Assembly (NCBI RefSeq): GCF_026151205.1
Contig: NC_087079.1
Span: 9,290,635-9,354,634, forward strand
Direction: 5' to 3'
DNA: 64,000 nt
Origin: Bolinopsis microptera
Lineage: Eukaryota > Ctenophora > Tentaculata > Lobata > Bolinopsidae
Positions 37,901 to 49,600 of this stretch are shown here, piece by piece. Both the position numbers and the translations under genes were made by a program. Numbering within the stretch: position 1 is the first letter of the stretch; each line of letters starts with the position of its first letter. The notes beneath the pieces were generated by a model that worked only from the letters and a program-made list of their open reading frames with translations, searched no databases and was not told the origin of the DNA.

Positions 37901-38848
37901 ATATGTTATCGAAAGTGCCTATTGATCTGTCCATTTCATCAGCTAGGACTTCCTGAAATTTCTTCCCGTCCGTCTTAGCAATGTCTCGGAATATAGTTTT
38001 ACCCAGTCCGGTGTTGGATGTGATCTTATAGGTGATGAAGTGGTGGTCTGAAGAGTTTTCATCTTCGTCCCTGACCTCCACTTGCCATCGGTTAACGAGG
38101 TTATGTCCTTTTTTGTTTGTAATTGTTAGGTCAATGGCATTCTTCCACCGTCCGTTGTCAAATGTGGGTGAATTACCGTTATTTTCGATAAATAAGTTCT
38201 CGCTCGCTATATAGGCTAGCAGAGAGTCCCCTCGGTCTGACCCGACCTTATCGAAAGTTGTACTGTGCCAGCAAGTGTTTTGTGCATTTGCGTCAGTGCC
38301 TGCAATGAAGGCCATGTTGTTACGATGTGCATACTCCACAGCATTCCTGAACGCGAGAGGTGTACATTCTGGGTCAAGCCTGTCCATGTAACACGACAGT
38401 AGAACAACATTAGTATTATCAATTTTAGTTTGGATGGTTGTGCAGTCCCCAGTTGTAAGTGAATCCATGAAACATAGCTTATTTTGTAAGCATTTGTGGT
38501 AATAGATACACGCACGTGGCCGCTTTAAGTGGTCACTGTTTGCGAAGACTTTAAGTTCAGATGCCGGGGATAGGATTATGTTTTCCCATTCACATACGGT
38601 TCTTGTACGAGTGCTAGTGGGTTACCAAATTTTTTAGCAAATATTACCAAATCGTCGGTTGCCCTCTTAGCTTTGTTTGTGTTAATTTGTATGAAGTTTA
38701 AATGGTTCTTACCTTTAGTTCTAGCCAGTCTGGTTGGCTGTCCCAGGGAGAGAGTGTTAGTTGATGAATTTGATAAAGTTAATGGGGTTGTGTTCGAAGA
38801 TGGGGTTCTTGAGCTCTGGCCATTCAGGATGGCCAGGGAATCAGTCAC
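34956..38848 (-). pseudogene. LINE ORF2: endonuclease, reverse transcriptase, RNase H
   Basis: The endonuclease starts LNFIQINTNKAKRATDDL (38,730) and continues with GTDANAQNTCWHS and SSDHHF catalytic blocks (38,468-37,422). A TAA at about 37,420 precedes the RT: SGPDGLR, PKPGKTDYYNPKSYR, then a frameshift near 37,132, FLDVEGAFDN, QGGILSPFLWN and the FADD active site. A one-base loss near 35,799 removes the first RNase H Asp (CYTE where CYTDGS is expected). RNase H continues with NCDSQATI and RWIPAHKGYDGNEKADSLA (35,813-35,283). Two more shifts follow before a CPHC-ET-HF-CP zinc motif (about 35,180) and the end at 34,956. Confidence 0.8.
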
Positions 38849-38849
38849 C

Positions 38850-39935
38850 TTAATCGGTCCGCTGGCTCCTGCTCTTGGCTGGTCGCAGCGTGACAGATGT
38901 TGTCATTGTCTTGAGTTTATAGCCATTCCTAACTAGGTAGGACTGGCCGGCCTCATTGACATCCACATACGCTGTAGGGCTACGACCTCCCTGGGCGTTC
39001 ATCGACACAAAAGTTAACGAGTCAGGCGGCAAATTCGGATTCTTGCGCTGCAGAAACTGAACAATTTGCCTGCCTTGTAGGTTGGTGAGGTACCCGGGTC
39101 CTCCGAATGCGCAACGTCACTGAACAGGTCCAGTTCCGACCGTGAGGTCAGTCCTGTCCCCGAGCAGCTCCGTTACAGCACTCCGGGAACCCTCGTCGCT
39201 GCAGACAAGGAGGATCCGGCCCCCGTCAATCCGGCTGTCTCTCAGTGAGACTGGCCCGGTTGTCGCGGTCACCGGCATCTCCGCTATCCGCAGCGCCAAG
39301 AATTCCACGATTTCCCGGCGTACCTCCGTTGGTGGGCCCGCATTGGGAGTGGCCTCTACATTGAATGTTGGGCCTGCTCTGCGTGTGTTCTGTGGGGTTG
39401 TGGGGTTTGGTCGCTGTTCTCCAGTTACTGGTTCACTGCTGGTTTGTGGGGTGTTCTGTGAGGTGATTGGTGAGGTGGTGGGGTTTTGTTGGGGGCACGG
39501 CCGCTGATCACCATTTACTGGATCACTGCGGCGGCCTTCCCGTTATGCTCTCTCCTCAGCCTTCCTCTTGTTTTGGCGCTCCTTAGATTTCTTGTTTCGG
39601 CGGACAATAGCCTCAGCCGATCTCCTCATCTTAGGGCGTTTTGGTTTCTCGACAGGTTCCTTCGATTCCTCCTTCGGTTCCTCCGTAACTTCCATTCTCT
39701 CCACCATCAGTCCGGCCGTGTCCCTGTTAGTTTCCGTCTCTTGATCTTCCTCTGTTATAGGTTTTTTCCTTTTTCTTCCCTCCAAATCGTTCTCTTCCTC
39801 TTTTTTCTCGCCGGTTTCCTCCTCATTGAGGAGGATATTCTCCTCTTCTGGTGAAACTTCCGTAGTTTCCTCTTCCTCGTGTGAGGATTCGGAGGTTGAA
39901 CGTTGACGTTTACCAGATTCAGACATATTTCTCAC
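38850..39935 (-). pseudogene. LINE ORF1 (DUF4780-like C-terminus)
   Basis: The N-terminus (39,935-39,543) is a charged Glu/Lys-rich region (SESSHEEEE, EGRKRKKP). After a degenerate stretch, 39,340-38,850 reads in one frame apart from a TGA at about 39,119. This part includes IVQFLQRKNPNLPP and YVDVNEAGQSYLVRNGYKL, resembling the conserved C-terminal domain of ORF1 in RNase-H-bearing LINEs. Likely an RNA-binding partner of ORF2 in the living element. Confidence 0.55.
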
Positions 39936-39960
39936 ATTATTTGTTATATAGTAGTGTTGA

Positions 39961-42838
39961 ACGTATTAAAACTGCCATTAGAAGTCGTTCAGCAGATCTG
40001 TTTTTGGTTTAAAACACTCTAATTCGATGTCAAAGATGACAGGAATAAGAAATAGTTATGTGGAGGTTTAGTACAGAGAAATCCGTCTGAAAAAAATCGA
40101 TCTGCCGACACAAGAAGCTTCCTAAGGATTTTTGACGTTTTTGAGTCACATTAGGTGCCCTTAATGACTGACCAACTTTTCCAAACTTTTCCACGTGTCT
40201 TAAGGCCACTTTTTGCCACTTTACCACTTTTTACCACCTTTCTTGTTTGTCAAATATCTTTAGTTGTTAACATCGTAGAAAGTTGCAGATTAATCGAGGG
40301 TGTTTATATTATCAGGAAGAAAAACTTTTTTGGAGACAATTTATACCTCAGATAATCAATTAATTGGATAATTATCATTTAGCTAATTAGCAAAACTTTA
40401 AAATTTTTTATTGGCTCAAAATGATTAGAATAGCTTAAAACAAGGATAAAAGTAGTACCTTAAGAACGACAAATTTAGTCTACCTCAAAACTCATGTCAG
40501 GTTAGTATATGGTCGTCGACTATTCATGAATACAGGTTAGACAAAAACAATTTGAAGGGCTAGTCCGAAGAAGCAGTAGAACAAGAAATTAACAAAACCT
40601 TGATAGTTAGCCTTATTTTATCCTCCATCAAAAGACAGAAAGGGTAGGTGGAGTCTACCATCGACCTAAAGTATCCATATAATGTATACCAGGGATAGTT
40701 TAAAGGACTTTATTGTTCAAACATATTTGAAAAATTAGAAAAGTTCTGTTAGCCTCACTTTACCCTCCATTAGAAGGAATAAAAAGGGGTCGGCTTGGCC
40801 AGCCTTCAGCCTAGAGGATCCATCTCATGTATTTTAGGTCAGAGGATACTTTGATAGACGTAATTATTCAAATATAATTCAAAAATTATTAATTACTTGT
40901 TACTCTCATTTTTTCCTCAATTAGCGGAACAATTTTCCTCGTCTCTTCGGATTCTGAAAGAGTGAGATCTGATGAATTGATTAAACATTTTAAAACTTGT
41001 ATTGCATGCTTGGAAGCTTTCATTAGAAAACAAAATGTAAAATGACTCGTTAGGCTCAATTTGCTCTCGACTAAATACTTCAAATATTTTATTAATCGAA
41101 ACTCAATTAGTTGAACTATAGAAAATAGACGTGTGATATATCGTATGCCTATCTTAAAAGCTGCGACAATCTTCTAAAGTTAAATAGGGAAACACGTCTC
41201 GTGCGAACTAATGACCAGGGTCATGGATACCCTTATTGTAAAAATTAATGCTATATAAGTTTGGCTTCAAATCGTTCGAAGCCAGTGAAATAAGATTAAA
41301 CTTGAAAAGTAATTAACTGCAATGTTTCTGGAGCACAGAGCGTCTATTTTGTGCGTTTTGCAAAAGCTTTCGGTAGATTGATTGAAACATAGACTAATGA
41401 AATAAAATCTAAATAATTTGATTATTATTCCTCCTCTATCTAAAGTTTTCTAATCCGCAGTACGGCTTCATGAAGTAGTCATTATGTTCTGAGATTGAAT
41501 GAAATGTTTAAATGGTGTACAATTATTTTAGTAGGTGACACCGTAATTGCAGCTTATCACTGGGCAATCTTTTATTTGTGGCATCGGTTCTTTTAATTAA
41601 TATAAAGAAGACAAAATTGTATTGCGAAAATTTTTGCATTGGGAGATATTATCATGATACTATAAATGCTGCCTACATGAAATTAAATGTGAATCTATCT
41701 AACTTTAACATAAATTCTATTCTTTCATAAAGTTATACAGGACTTATATAGGATTACTCATCTTTATCGATTTTTGATACATGAAATCATGTTTAGATAT
41801 TTATATTCAACTGAAATGAAACCTTGTTTATTGATTTGTCCCACTGTTATTAAAATTAGCACTGTAGAAGTTAGATCCGCAGTCGAACAAAATTAGATTT
41901 ATTCATAGAAGTTAAATTTTATGATAAATATTTGAATTATGCATAAAGGAGTTTGAATCCCTTTACCCTCTAGCTCGACATACGAAGATTATAGTGACAC
42001 TGATACTAACTGCTACTATAACTCTGACCCCGATTGAGATGCTCAAAAGTTTTCATTGAGGCGTCTAAGTTGATGGCAAGCTAGGTCAGAAGTTGTTAGA
42101 GGACAAAGTCGTCTGCCCCCTTGCAACAGACCTTGCAATTTTGATTTCAAAATGTGGATGAAGATTGAAGAAGAAACACTGAATAATTAAGATTTAAGGA
42201 TAACCCTGGCCCTGACTTCAAACAAAGATCAATGTTTTCAGTAATTTATTCTGTAAACAATTATGACGGTACTACGATAGTGGACCTATAATTTAATTTT
42301 AATTCTTTGTAATCCTGTATAATCTTGTGTAATCCTGTGTAACCCTGAATGAGTGAAATATAATTATTTGCATCAAGAACTTCCTTTTAGATTTGTAATT
42401 AGTTTTAAACTGTTCGATTCCGTTACTTTTAAAATGAATAAATAAAATATTATGAATATTAATTTGCATTGTTTATTTTATTAATAACGATGATTATGCA
42501 GTCTGATATGTGCCTCGTATTACTATTCATTTCCATTTAACATTTATCGACTAATGCATCGATCATGATGTGCGGGATCGTCCACAATTATGTTACATTT
42601 CATTTACGTATTTCTCTTAGCCCCGCATTGCCGTTACAATTTTATCAGCCTTGTGATTGATCGAAAAGGGGAGTGGTCGATGTGAATTTTCAAAGAAATT
42701 CAAAGTTTGGATTTTGAGGCACTTTCCGGGAAGTTCCGACAGTGAATGTCTTTCTTAAAATTCGACAAAATTTTCCACAAAAATATGCCTCAAATCTTAT
42801 TGTTGTAATCTATACTTTCTTAATATGATTAAGCCAAT
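39961..42838. other. AT-rich stretch without a recognisable gene
   Basis: Only short unsupported frames. About 40,595-40,720 and 40,745-40,870 form a diverged tandem pair, both with a GTTAGCCT..TTTACCCTCCAT-like start, with a third partial at 40,890. Four TGTAATCCTGT-like units lie near 42,308-42,345. Confidence 0.5.
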
Positions 42839-44023
42839 CCTCAGGGATCACCTCCTCTTCCCATACCTTTTTAAACAGTAGCTCTAGTTGGCCAACAAGA
42901 GCGCTTCCTCCATATATAATATATAATACTTACCTTATCGAACCTTATTTGGACGGACATTAAATGAACGGACATAATTATGAACGGACATTAATATAAA
43001 CGCTAGAAGGCATTCAAAACCATCAAAAATCCGAATTTTTTTCATTTTTTTAACCTTTTTTTTATTTCAGCAAATGATTTTTAAATCAAAAGTAAGAAAA
43101 GCAGTCGTTAAGCAGTAAAAATGTTAAAATATGTGTACATGATCAGTGTCTAATATCACATATCATCTTCATCAAATGGGTTTTCGTGCATGAAATAGTC
43201 TATGCTTAAAGCATCAATGATTTCTAGCTTTATGGGAACCTTTTTTATCAAACTACCCCGGTCCTGCATTTCAGTGTTACCTTTTACAAGCCATTCGGCG
43301 TGAAGTGGTTTTATCTTAGACAACTTTAGGTTAACCTTAACATCACATGGAGCTTTCCTAGCACTGTTTCATTACCTCCACTTAGTAATATGAACTATAA
43401 CAACGTCGGACAATTTTTTCTTGGCAACACGATTTACCGTAATACTAATATCTAGAGGCTGGAACAAGTTTGTCATGTTGGCGGGGACTAGCTCATGAAC
43501 TATGTTGTTGAGTGCCATAATTTCGTTGACTTTTTCCGCCAAGTGACATCATATACTAGTAGAGTTTTCTGTGCCTCCGGCAGACCAAGGAGAACCTTTC
43601 CGTCGTTAACTTACGGCACAATAAAGTTCTCATTATAGTTGTCATATTCTGAACAAGAAGTTCGAAGTAGGTCCGATTAGATACTTTTCCAAACCCAGCT
43701 GGCACTAAAGCGTATCATTTTGACTCATGTCACATATCATCCACCATTCATTCTGATTTCACCGGCAACCTTCCCCAGGGTTGCCATACCCCAGAGGTAG
43801 GCAGAGCATCTCAATGCTATCCTCTCGTAGGCTATCTTGGCCCAGCCTCTCTTTAAAAAAAAAAGAAGCTCCATTGTGTACAGCACTTCTAGTATGACCC
43901 ATCAACATTTGTTGGAACGTTATACTTCATGGCGTGATGCCATAATTGCTATTAGATCATAAATCTATATCACCACTTCTCGTATGTGATTTTCAGTTGT
44001 CTGAATAGGTACCTAGTTGGTAC

Positions 44024-45104
44024 CAGAGGCACATATTAGGTGCGATGGGTGCGGGATCGCACAATTTACCGTTTTCCGCACATTTCCGCATAATTTATTG
44101 TTTTCCGCACACTTCCGCACATTTTGTAATTTTCTGCATATTTCCGCATAATCTAGCATTTTCCGCGTAATTTCGCGTTAAGATTTTCGAGTGTAAAAAC
44201 CAAAATATGTTAAAAGTCGGGCCCTTTTAGGACCGTGACTCAGGCCCTTTTAGGACTGTGACTCAGGCCTTTTCGGGACCGTGACCCAGGCCCTTTTGGA
44301 ACTCATACCTAGGCCACGTGACCCAGTTACCACGTGACCCAGGCCCTTTCGGGACCATGACCCAGGCCCTTTCGGGACCGTGACCCAGGCCCTTTTGGAA
44401 CTCATGCCTAGGCCACGTGACCCGGTTACCACGTGACCCAGGCCCTTTCGGGACCATGACCCAGGCCCTTTCGGGACCGTTACCCAGGCCCTTTCGGGAC
44501 CGTGACCCAGGCCGTTATGGAACCCTCGTCGTTACTGTACTTCGATCATACCTGCAGCCCTGTAGTTGAGACTTGTTTTTTGTTCAAATGCAGCCCTTTT
44601 TATCGGGTAATATGAGCTCTATTCGTTGTAGCGTTGGCTTTATAGTGGGCTTAATGGATCTTGGATCAAATGGTTTACAAGTACTGACGATCAATGCCAA
44701 CAAGCGTGTCACATATTTGGGATCACGTATGGGATCTGATCGACTCTATCAAGAGGCGTCTTCAAATAACTGTCTCCTGATCTCTACCAGATCAAGTCAC
44801 TGTTCTCAGATAACTGAATCTCAATATAGGTTCAATCATGGTCTTAGTAAAGAACTACACCCTCAGTAACACATAAACAGACTTATTTTTGATAAGAGCG
44901 GCGGTTATACGTTTAGAATTTCCAAAGTCCTTGAGAAAATGCAAAAGAAAACCGCACAATTCCCGCACAAATTTCGAAAAAATCGCCGCACATTTTCCGC
45001 ATAATTGGTAAAAATTTACCGCACTTTACCGCATATTTTACCTTTATAGTCGGGTGCGGTACCGCATAATTTCGATTTTTTACCGCACCTAATATGTGCC
45101 TCTG
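44024..45104. mobile_element. hAT-type non-autonomous element, 1,081 bp
   Basis: Ends CAGAGGCACATATTAGGTGC and complement, 8-bp target duplication GTTGGTAC (44,016-44,023 and 45,105-45,112). Subterminal regions on both sides are dense in TTTCCGCA/TTACCGCA motifs in opposite orientation, as expected for transposase binding sites. The interior has a GGCCCTTTCGGGACCGTGACCCA minisatellite (44,218-44,515). No transposase frame. Nested in the pogo-type element. Confidence 0.9.
44218..44515. repeat. Minisatellite around CAGGCCCTTTCGGGACCGTG
   Basis: About twelve imperfect units of 23-27 bp, some with TTTTGGAACTCATGCCTAGG variants. Open frames on the minus strand here are by-products. Confidence 0.85.
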
Positions 45105-45528
45105 GTTGGTACGATGTTTGTTGGAGTAAAGGATAAATAATATCCGGATTATATTGGACTGAGATCTAATCAATTGGATTATGAACGCGAGCGTTGATCA
45201 GGGGTAGACGTAGCCATATCTTCTTTACTCCGGCAATTATAATTCTCCCATTATATTTTCGTTGACTTTATTGTGACCCGTTCTGCTACATTCTGCAGTA
45301 TTGGCACTGGTCTAGCAAATATAACGGGGTCTAGCGACACTGCATGCGTGTTTTAGCAACTTTGTAGTTGTAGTTCAGAATTTCAAACATCCTCTCCAAA
45401 TTGTAAACGATGTTTGTATTTCCTGTATGTGATAAATCAAAGACAAAGGGTCGCGCTAAAGTTGCCAAATAGTATGAGCTCTGAGGGATCCTTTTACTGC
45501 TTAGTTCACTTTTATGTTTTAGGTTGTA

Positions 45529-46315
45529 CCTTATCGGACTTTATTTGGACGGACATTACTTGAACGGACATAATTATGAACGGACATTAATATGAACGCT
45601 AGAAGGCAATCAAAACCATCAAAAATCCGAAATTTTTTCATATTTTTTTAAACTTTTTTTAAATTTTAACAAATGATTTTTAAATCCATTTTTCATACAG
45701 TAAGCAAGAAAAGCAGTCTTTAATCAGTTAAAATATGTGTACATGATTATTGTCTAATATCACATATCATCTTCATCAAATGGGTTTTCGCGCATTAAAT
45801 ATTCCATGCTTAAAGCATCAGTAATACCCGCTTTTTGGAAACCTTTTTTTATCAAACTACCTCGGTCCTGCATTTCAGTGTAAACTTTTACAAGCCATTC
45901 GGCGTGAAGTGGTTTTATCTTAGACAACTTTAGATTGACCTTCTCTAACCTGTTCTCGATAAAACTTATTGTTGTAGATTTATTTGCCCAATGTTTCTCG
46001 TTAAAAATAACCTCAAAGTCTTTTGGAAATGTATACTTAGGATGAGATTGCTTTGTTTTTCCCTTGTACATCAACTGCATGGGCATACAAATTTATATCA
46101 AGATAGTGATCATGCCATAATGTGATATTTACAATTTAGATCGTTAAAATTTTATAATAAATTATTTTCATTGATTCAACAATATTATAGTTTAGTCTAA
46201 TGGACTTTAACTTGGACGGTAATTAAATGAACGGACTTTATTTGAACGGACATTAAAATGAGCGCTAGGGCCTGCAGCGTTCAAGTAATGTCCGTCCAAA
46301 TAAGGTCCGATAAGG
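45529..46315 (-). mobile_element. Internally deleted pogo/DDE_1 copy (787 bp)
   Basis: Complete pair of inverted ends flanked by TA (45,527-45,528 and 46,316-46,317). It carries a 108-codon open frame at 46,086-45,760. That frame begins mid-transposase (MQLMYKGKTKQSHPKYTFP, HWANKSTTISFIEN), then jumps to the conserved C-terminus (LKLSKIKPLHAEWLVKVYTE, ending NPFDEDDM). The acidic region between, with later catalytic residues, is deleted in frame. Confidence 0.75.
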
Positions 46316-46440
46316 TAAGTTGCTCATTAGTTATCTCATCAACCCCGGGACCCCCGCACTTTTGCAGTTCTTCAGTTTCTTTAGAGCATAACTAATATCA
46401 TCTTTAGAAGGAGGTCAATCAGAACAAGAAAGGTAGTTAA

Positions 46441-46546
46441 AACTTTTTTGTGAGGGCACACACTCTGTTAGATGACTCAAAGTTAATCTGCCCTTTATCC
46501 ATAGTTACCGTAATATACCGTTTATTGTATATACTTACAGGGCAAC
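46441..46546 (+). promoter_or_regulatory. Upstream region and leader acceptor of the multidomain gene
   Basis: The only non-repetitive sequence between the LINE fragment and the ATG. TATATACTTACAG/GGCAACATG forms a good acceptor six bases before the start codon, so transcription begins further upstream or the leader is trans-spliced. No TATA box can be assigned with confidence. Confidence 0.4.
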
Positions 46547-46601
46547 ATGTTGGTATTGTGTGTGGTCGGACTAGTTATATTAGCTACAACAACCAACGCT
46601 G
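46547..46601 (+). CDS. Signal-peptide exon of the multidomain gene
   Basis: MLVLCVVGLVILATTTNA followed by G/GTAAGA. Hydrophobic core and small residues before the likely cleavage site are typical of secretion signals. Phase 1. Confidence 0.85.
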
Positions 46602-49600
46602 GTAAGAGCTTTAGTTTTATTTCGTTACAAGTCTAGCAGTTGGAATCGGATTTACTTTTATAATCTATTTTATTGATAAAACTGAAGTTGAAAAGATTTA
46701 TCGCAATACTACAATTTTAATGAGTTTATGAACCACGCCCAAACTCTTTAATATTTCAGGGGGTGAAGAGACTACGCCCAAACTCTTTAATATTTCAGGG
46801 GATGAAGAGACTACGCCCAAAATCTTTAATATTTCAGGGGATGAAGAGACTACGCCGTTTACTGCTGTTTCCTTCACCCATGCGAGTACTTACGCTTACA
46901 CCATCCCCGGCGAGGTTGTCAAAGAGGGTCAAAAAAGCGGCTCTGGTATGTTTCAAATATTAAATTCTGAATTGAGCTATAAACTTATAAAATATGATTT
47001 TGAGCTGCTAATTAGAGTTGCTGGTCATACATCAGGATCCTGATGAAACTGTCGCGGCACTGTTGTGGCACTGTCGTGGCACTCTCGTGGCACTCTCGTG
47101 GCACTCTCGTGGAACTCTCGTGGCACTCTCATGGCACTCTCGTGGCACTCTCGTGGCACTCTCGTGGCACTCTCGTGGCACTCTTGGCACTCTCGTGGAA
47201 CTCTCGTGGCACTCTCGTGACACTCTCGTGGCACTCTCGTGGCACTCTCGTGGCACTCTCGTGGCACTCTCGTGGCACTCTCGTGGCACTCTCGTGGCAC
47301 TCTCGTGGCACTCTCGTGGCACTCTCGTGGCACTCTCGTGGCACTCTCGTGGCACTCTCGTGGCACTCTCGTGGCACTCTCGTGGCACTATGTAATAAAA
47401 ATATTACCAATTATTTACTAGTCTTGTCAGAGCCTTGTGATTTACAATACTGATCTGGTGACGTGTCACACGGTATCAGCTTATGGGCGTTGCGATAACA
47501 TTCCAGCAGGATACACATGTTTAATTCCTGTTTAAACTCACGTAGGTATCACAATAACAAGTCCCACGTATTCAGGACCCGGATGTATGACCGAGTTGGC
47601 GAGGTGCCATTTAATTATAATGAATATCAAATAGAATATTTTCTTAAATGTCTTCTTACATAAGCTTTTTTTATTTAGGTAATGAAAAAGACAAAACGAC
47701 CGTTGAAGAAGGATTAGATGGAAAAGGTACTGAGTACATTCCAAATTGCTAAAATGAATGTATTTTAACGTTTATTTGACCATTTTTGGTCGGACAAGGA
47801 ATTTATTGAGTGCCCATATTGCAGCCTAGAAATAAAATTACTTGTAACCATAGTAACCACCTAACAGTAACAAAACAGTTACAATTACTATCTTGCTATG
47901 AATATATAAAATCAATTCATACCCATTGTGTCGACTTGATCATCGAAATTTACATATTATGTATTATAAAAATAATACATATGTATTTATAAATTTAAAA
48001 TGTAGTTGTTTTTTTAGAAATATCTAACGATTGAAAATCAAACCTGCAGTGAATGGTAGATATACTAGATGGAAACTGGGTGAATGTTCGGCTACATGTG
48101 GAGGAGGCAAGCAAACCGGAACAAGGACGTGCACCAATCCTGCTCCTTCTAATGGTGGTGCAGATTGTGCTGGTCCTGCCACAAAAACTAAAAGATGTAA
48201 CAAACACAGCTGCGATACAGGTTAGACCATTTGATAATATTATTTGGATCACTATAGCACCCTTTAAGCAGTTTCTCATGTTGTTTCGGCTATAATATCA
48301 TACAAATTATCGTCGCATATGGCGCAGCATCTTACTCTACCGGTCCTTATTATTCATATTCCTGAATATTATCATTTCTAATTGAAACAATTTCGTATCA
48401 CAAGTTTGCGTTTCACCACCCACCAGTGCCTCACCCACCGCCTCACCCACCAGTGCCTCACCCAACAGTGCCTCACCCACCACCGCCTCACCCACCACCG
48501 CCTCACCCACCCTTGCCTCACCCACCACCAACTTACCCACCAGTGCCTTACCCACCACCGACTTACCCACCAGTGCCTCACCTACCAGTGCCTCACCTAC
48601 CAGTGCCTCACCTACCAGTGCCTTACCTACCAGTGCCTCACCCACAACCGCCTCACCCACCACTGCCTCACCCACCACCGCCTCACCCACCACCGCCTCA
48701 CCCACCAGTGCCTCACCCACTACCAACTTACCCACCAGTGCCTTACCCACCACCGACTTACCCACCAGTGCCTCACCCACCAGTGCCTCACCCAGGAAGT
48801 GCCTCACCTACCAGTGCCTCACCCACCACCGACTTCCCCACCAGTGCCTCACCTACCAGTGCCTCGCCCACCGCCTCACCCACCAGTGCCTCACCATCTA
48901 TATTTAGAAACTATTGTAAAACATCTCCCCTCAGTATTCTGTGACCAAGCAAAGGAAAAGTGTGACGAAGACGTGAAGGGTTGTGGTAAGCCATACACAA
49001 AGTTAATCAAGACATGTAGATCTGAGAGATTTGACCATAAAACCTGTAGTGACGAGTGCAAGACGGCGGTTCAAAGTTCCATGATGCTCTACCCTGCACT
49101 GGAGGAGTAAGTGTAATTATGATAAAGACACGATTACTATTTTTGTAGACAGACTAAATTAGTCCATACAGAAATATGATTATTTTTATTGATATGATCG
49201 AAAGCTAAACGAATGAGATTATTTATATATATTTTCATCTTTGACTTAAAAATTCGTTACAGAATTACCTCCCCGAAAACTGATGTTATTGAAAGTTACA
49301 ATTGAATTATTGAAAGTTATACTGCATCATTGAATATTATGAATTATTTTGACACGATATTCGTATAAAATTAATGTGGATGATAGCTAACAACATTTAT
49401 TTTAGATACTTCAAATGTAAATGTCAACCTAAAGCCAAGAAATGTAAAAAGGAGAAATGCAAATTCTTGTCAGCTTGTTTAGGAGGTATGTGACTATAAA
49501 TACCTCTGGGATATTGCCAAGGGAGGGATAGAAAATAAGGGGGGGGGGGGGGGGGGGGGGGGCGTTATTTTAACCCATCCCACTGTTTACCCGATTAATA

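Larger units (their letters stand above)
34926..39960 (-). mobile_element. LOA/I-group non-LTR retrotransposon, nearly full length, inactivated
   Basis: Ordered on the minus strand: ORF1 (39,935-38,850), apurinic-type endonuclease, reverse transcriptase, RNase H and a C-terminal Cys/His motif. An RNase H domain together with FLDVEGAFDNVAF in the RT suggests the I superfamily, closest by eye to LOA-like elements. It is disabled by at least two stops and about four frameshifts but otherwise long and readable, implying fairly recent death. The 3' end abuts the Merlin-like element; I could not define target duplications. Confidence 0.82.
42933..46315 (-). mobile_element. Composite pogo/DDE_1-type Tc1/mariner element (two left ends, one right end)
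   Basis: A TA at 42,931-42,932 and at 46,316-46,317 flanks the whole block. The left end is CCTTATCGAACC; a second left end in the same orientation starts at 45,529 (CCTTATCGGACTTTATTTGG, preceded by TA). One right end at 46,315 complements it. Both halves encode transposase C-termini on the minus strand. The outer half (about 43,720-43,157) has LGLPEAQKTLLVYDV, NNIVHELVPANMTNLFQPLD and LKPLHAEW blocks in shifting frames. These match the DDE_1 family used by pogo/Tigger/jerky-like transposases. Confidence 0.75.
42840..46440 (-). pseudogene. LINE reverse-transcriptase fragment split by a DNA transposon
   Basis: On the minus strand, 46,440-46,318 reads SYALKKLKNCKSAGVPGVDE and ends ITNEQL. 42,930-42,840 resumes with ILYMEEALL and then FKKVWEEEVIPEDWLN. 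When the TA-flanked insertion is ignored the two parts meet in frame. These are typical N-terminal RT blocks; clade not determined. Confidence 0.6.

Noticed and set aside
44250-44457. Minus-strand frames reading PKGPGS-like peptides
   Set aside because: Translation of the GGGACCGTGACC minisatellite.
47018-47453. Several overlapping open frames on both strands encoding repetitive peptides
   Set aside because: An 11-bp tandem repeat keeps all frames open; flanked by proper exons of another gene and lying in an intron.
48337-48944. Pro/His-rich and VGEAL-rich frames
   Set aside because: 15-bp minisatellite; could only be coding if the cysteine-domain exon were extended, and a better acceptor exists at 48,934.
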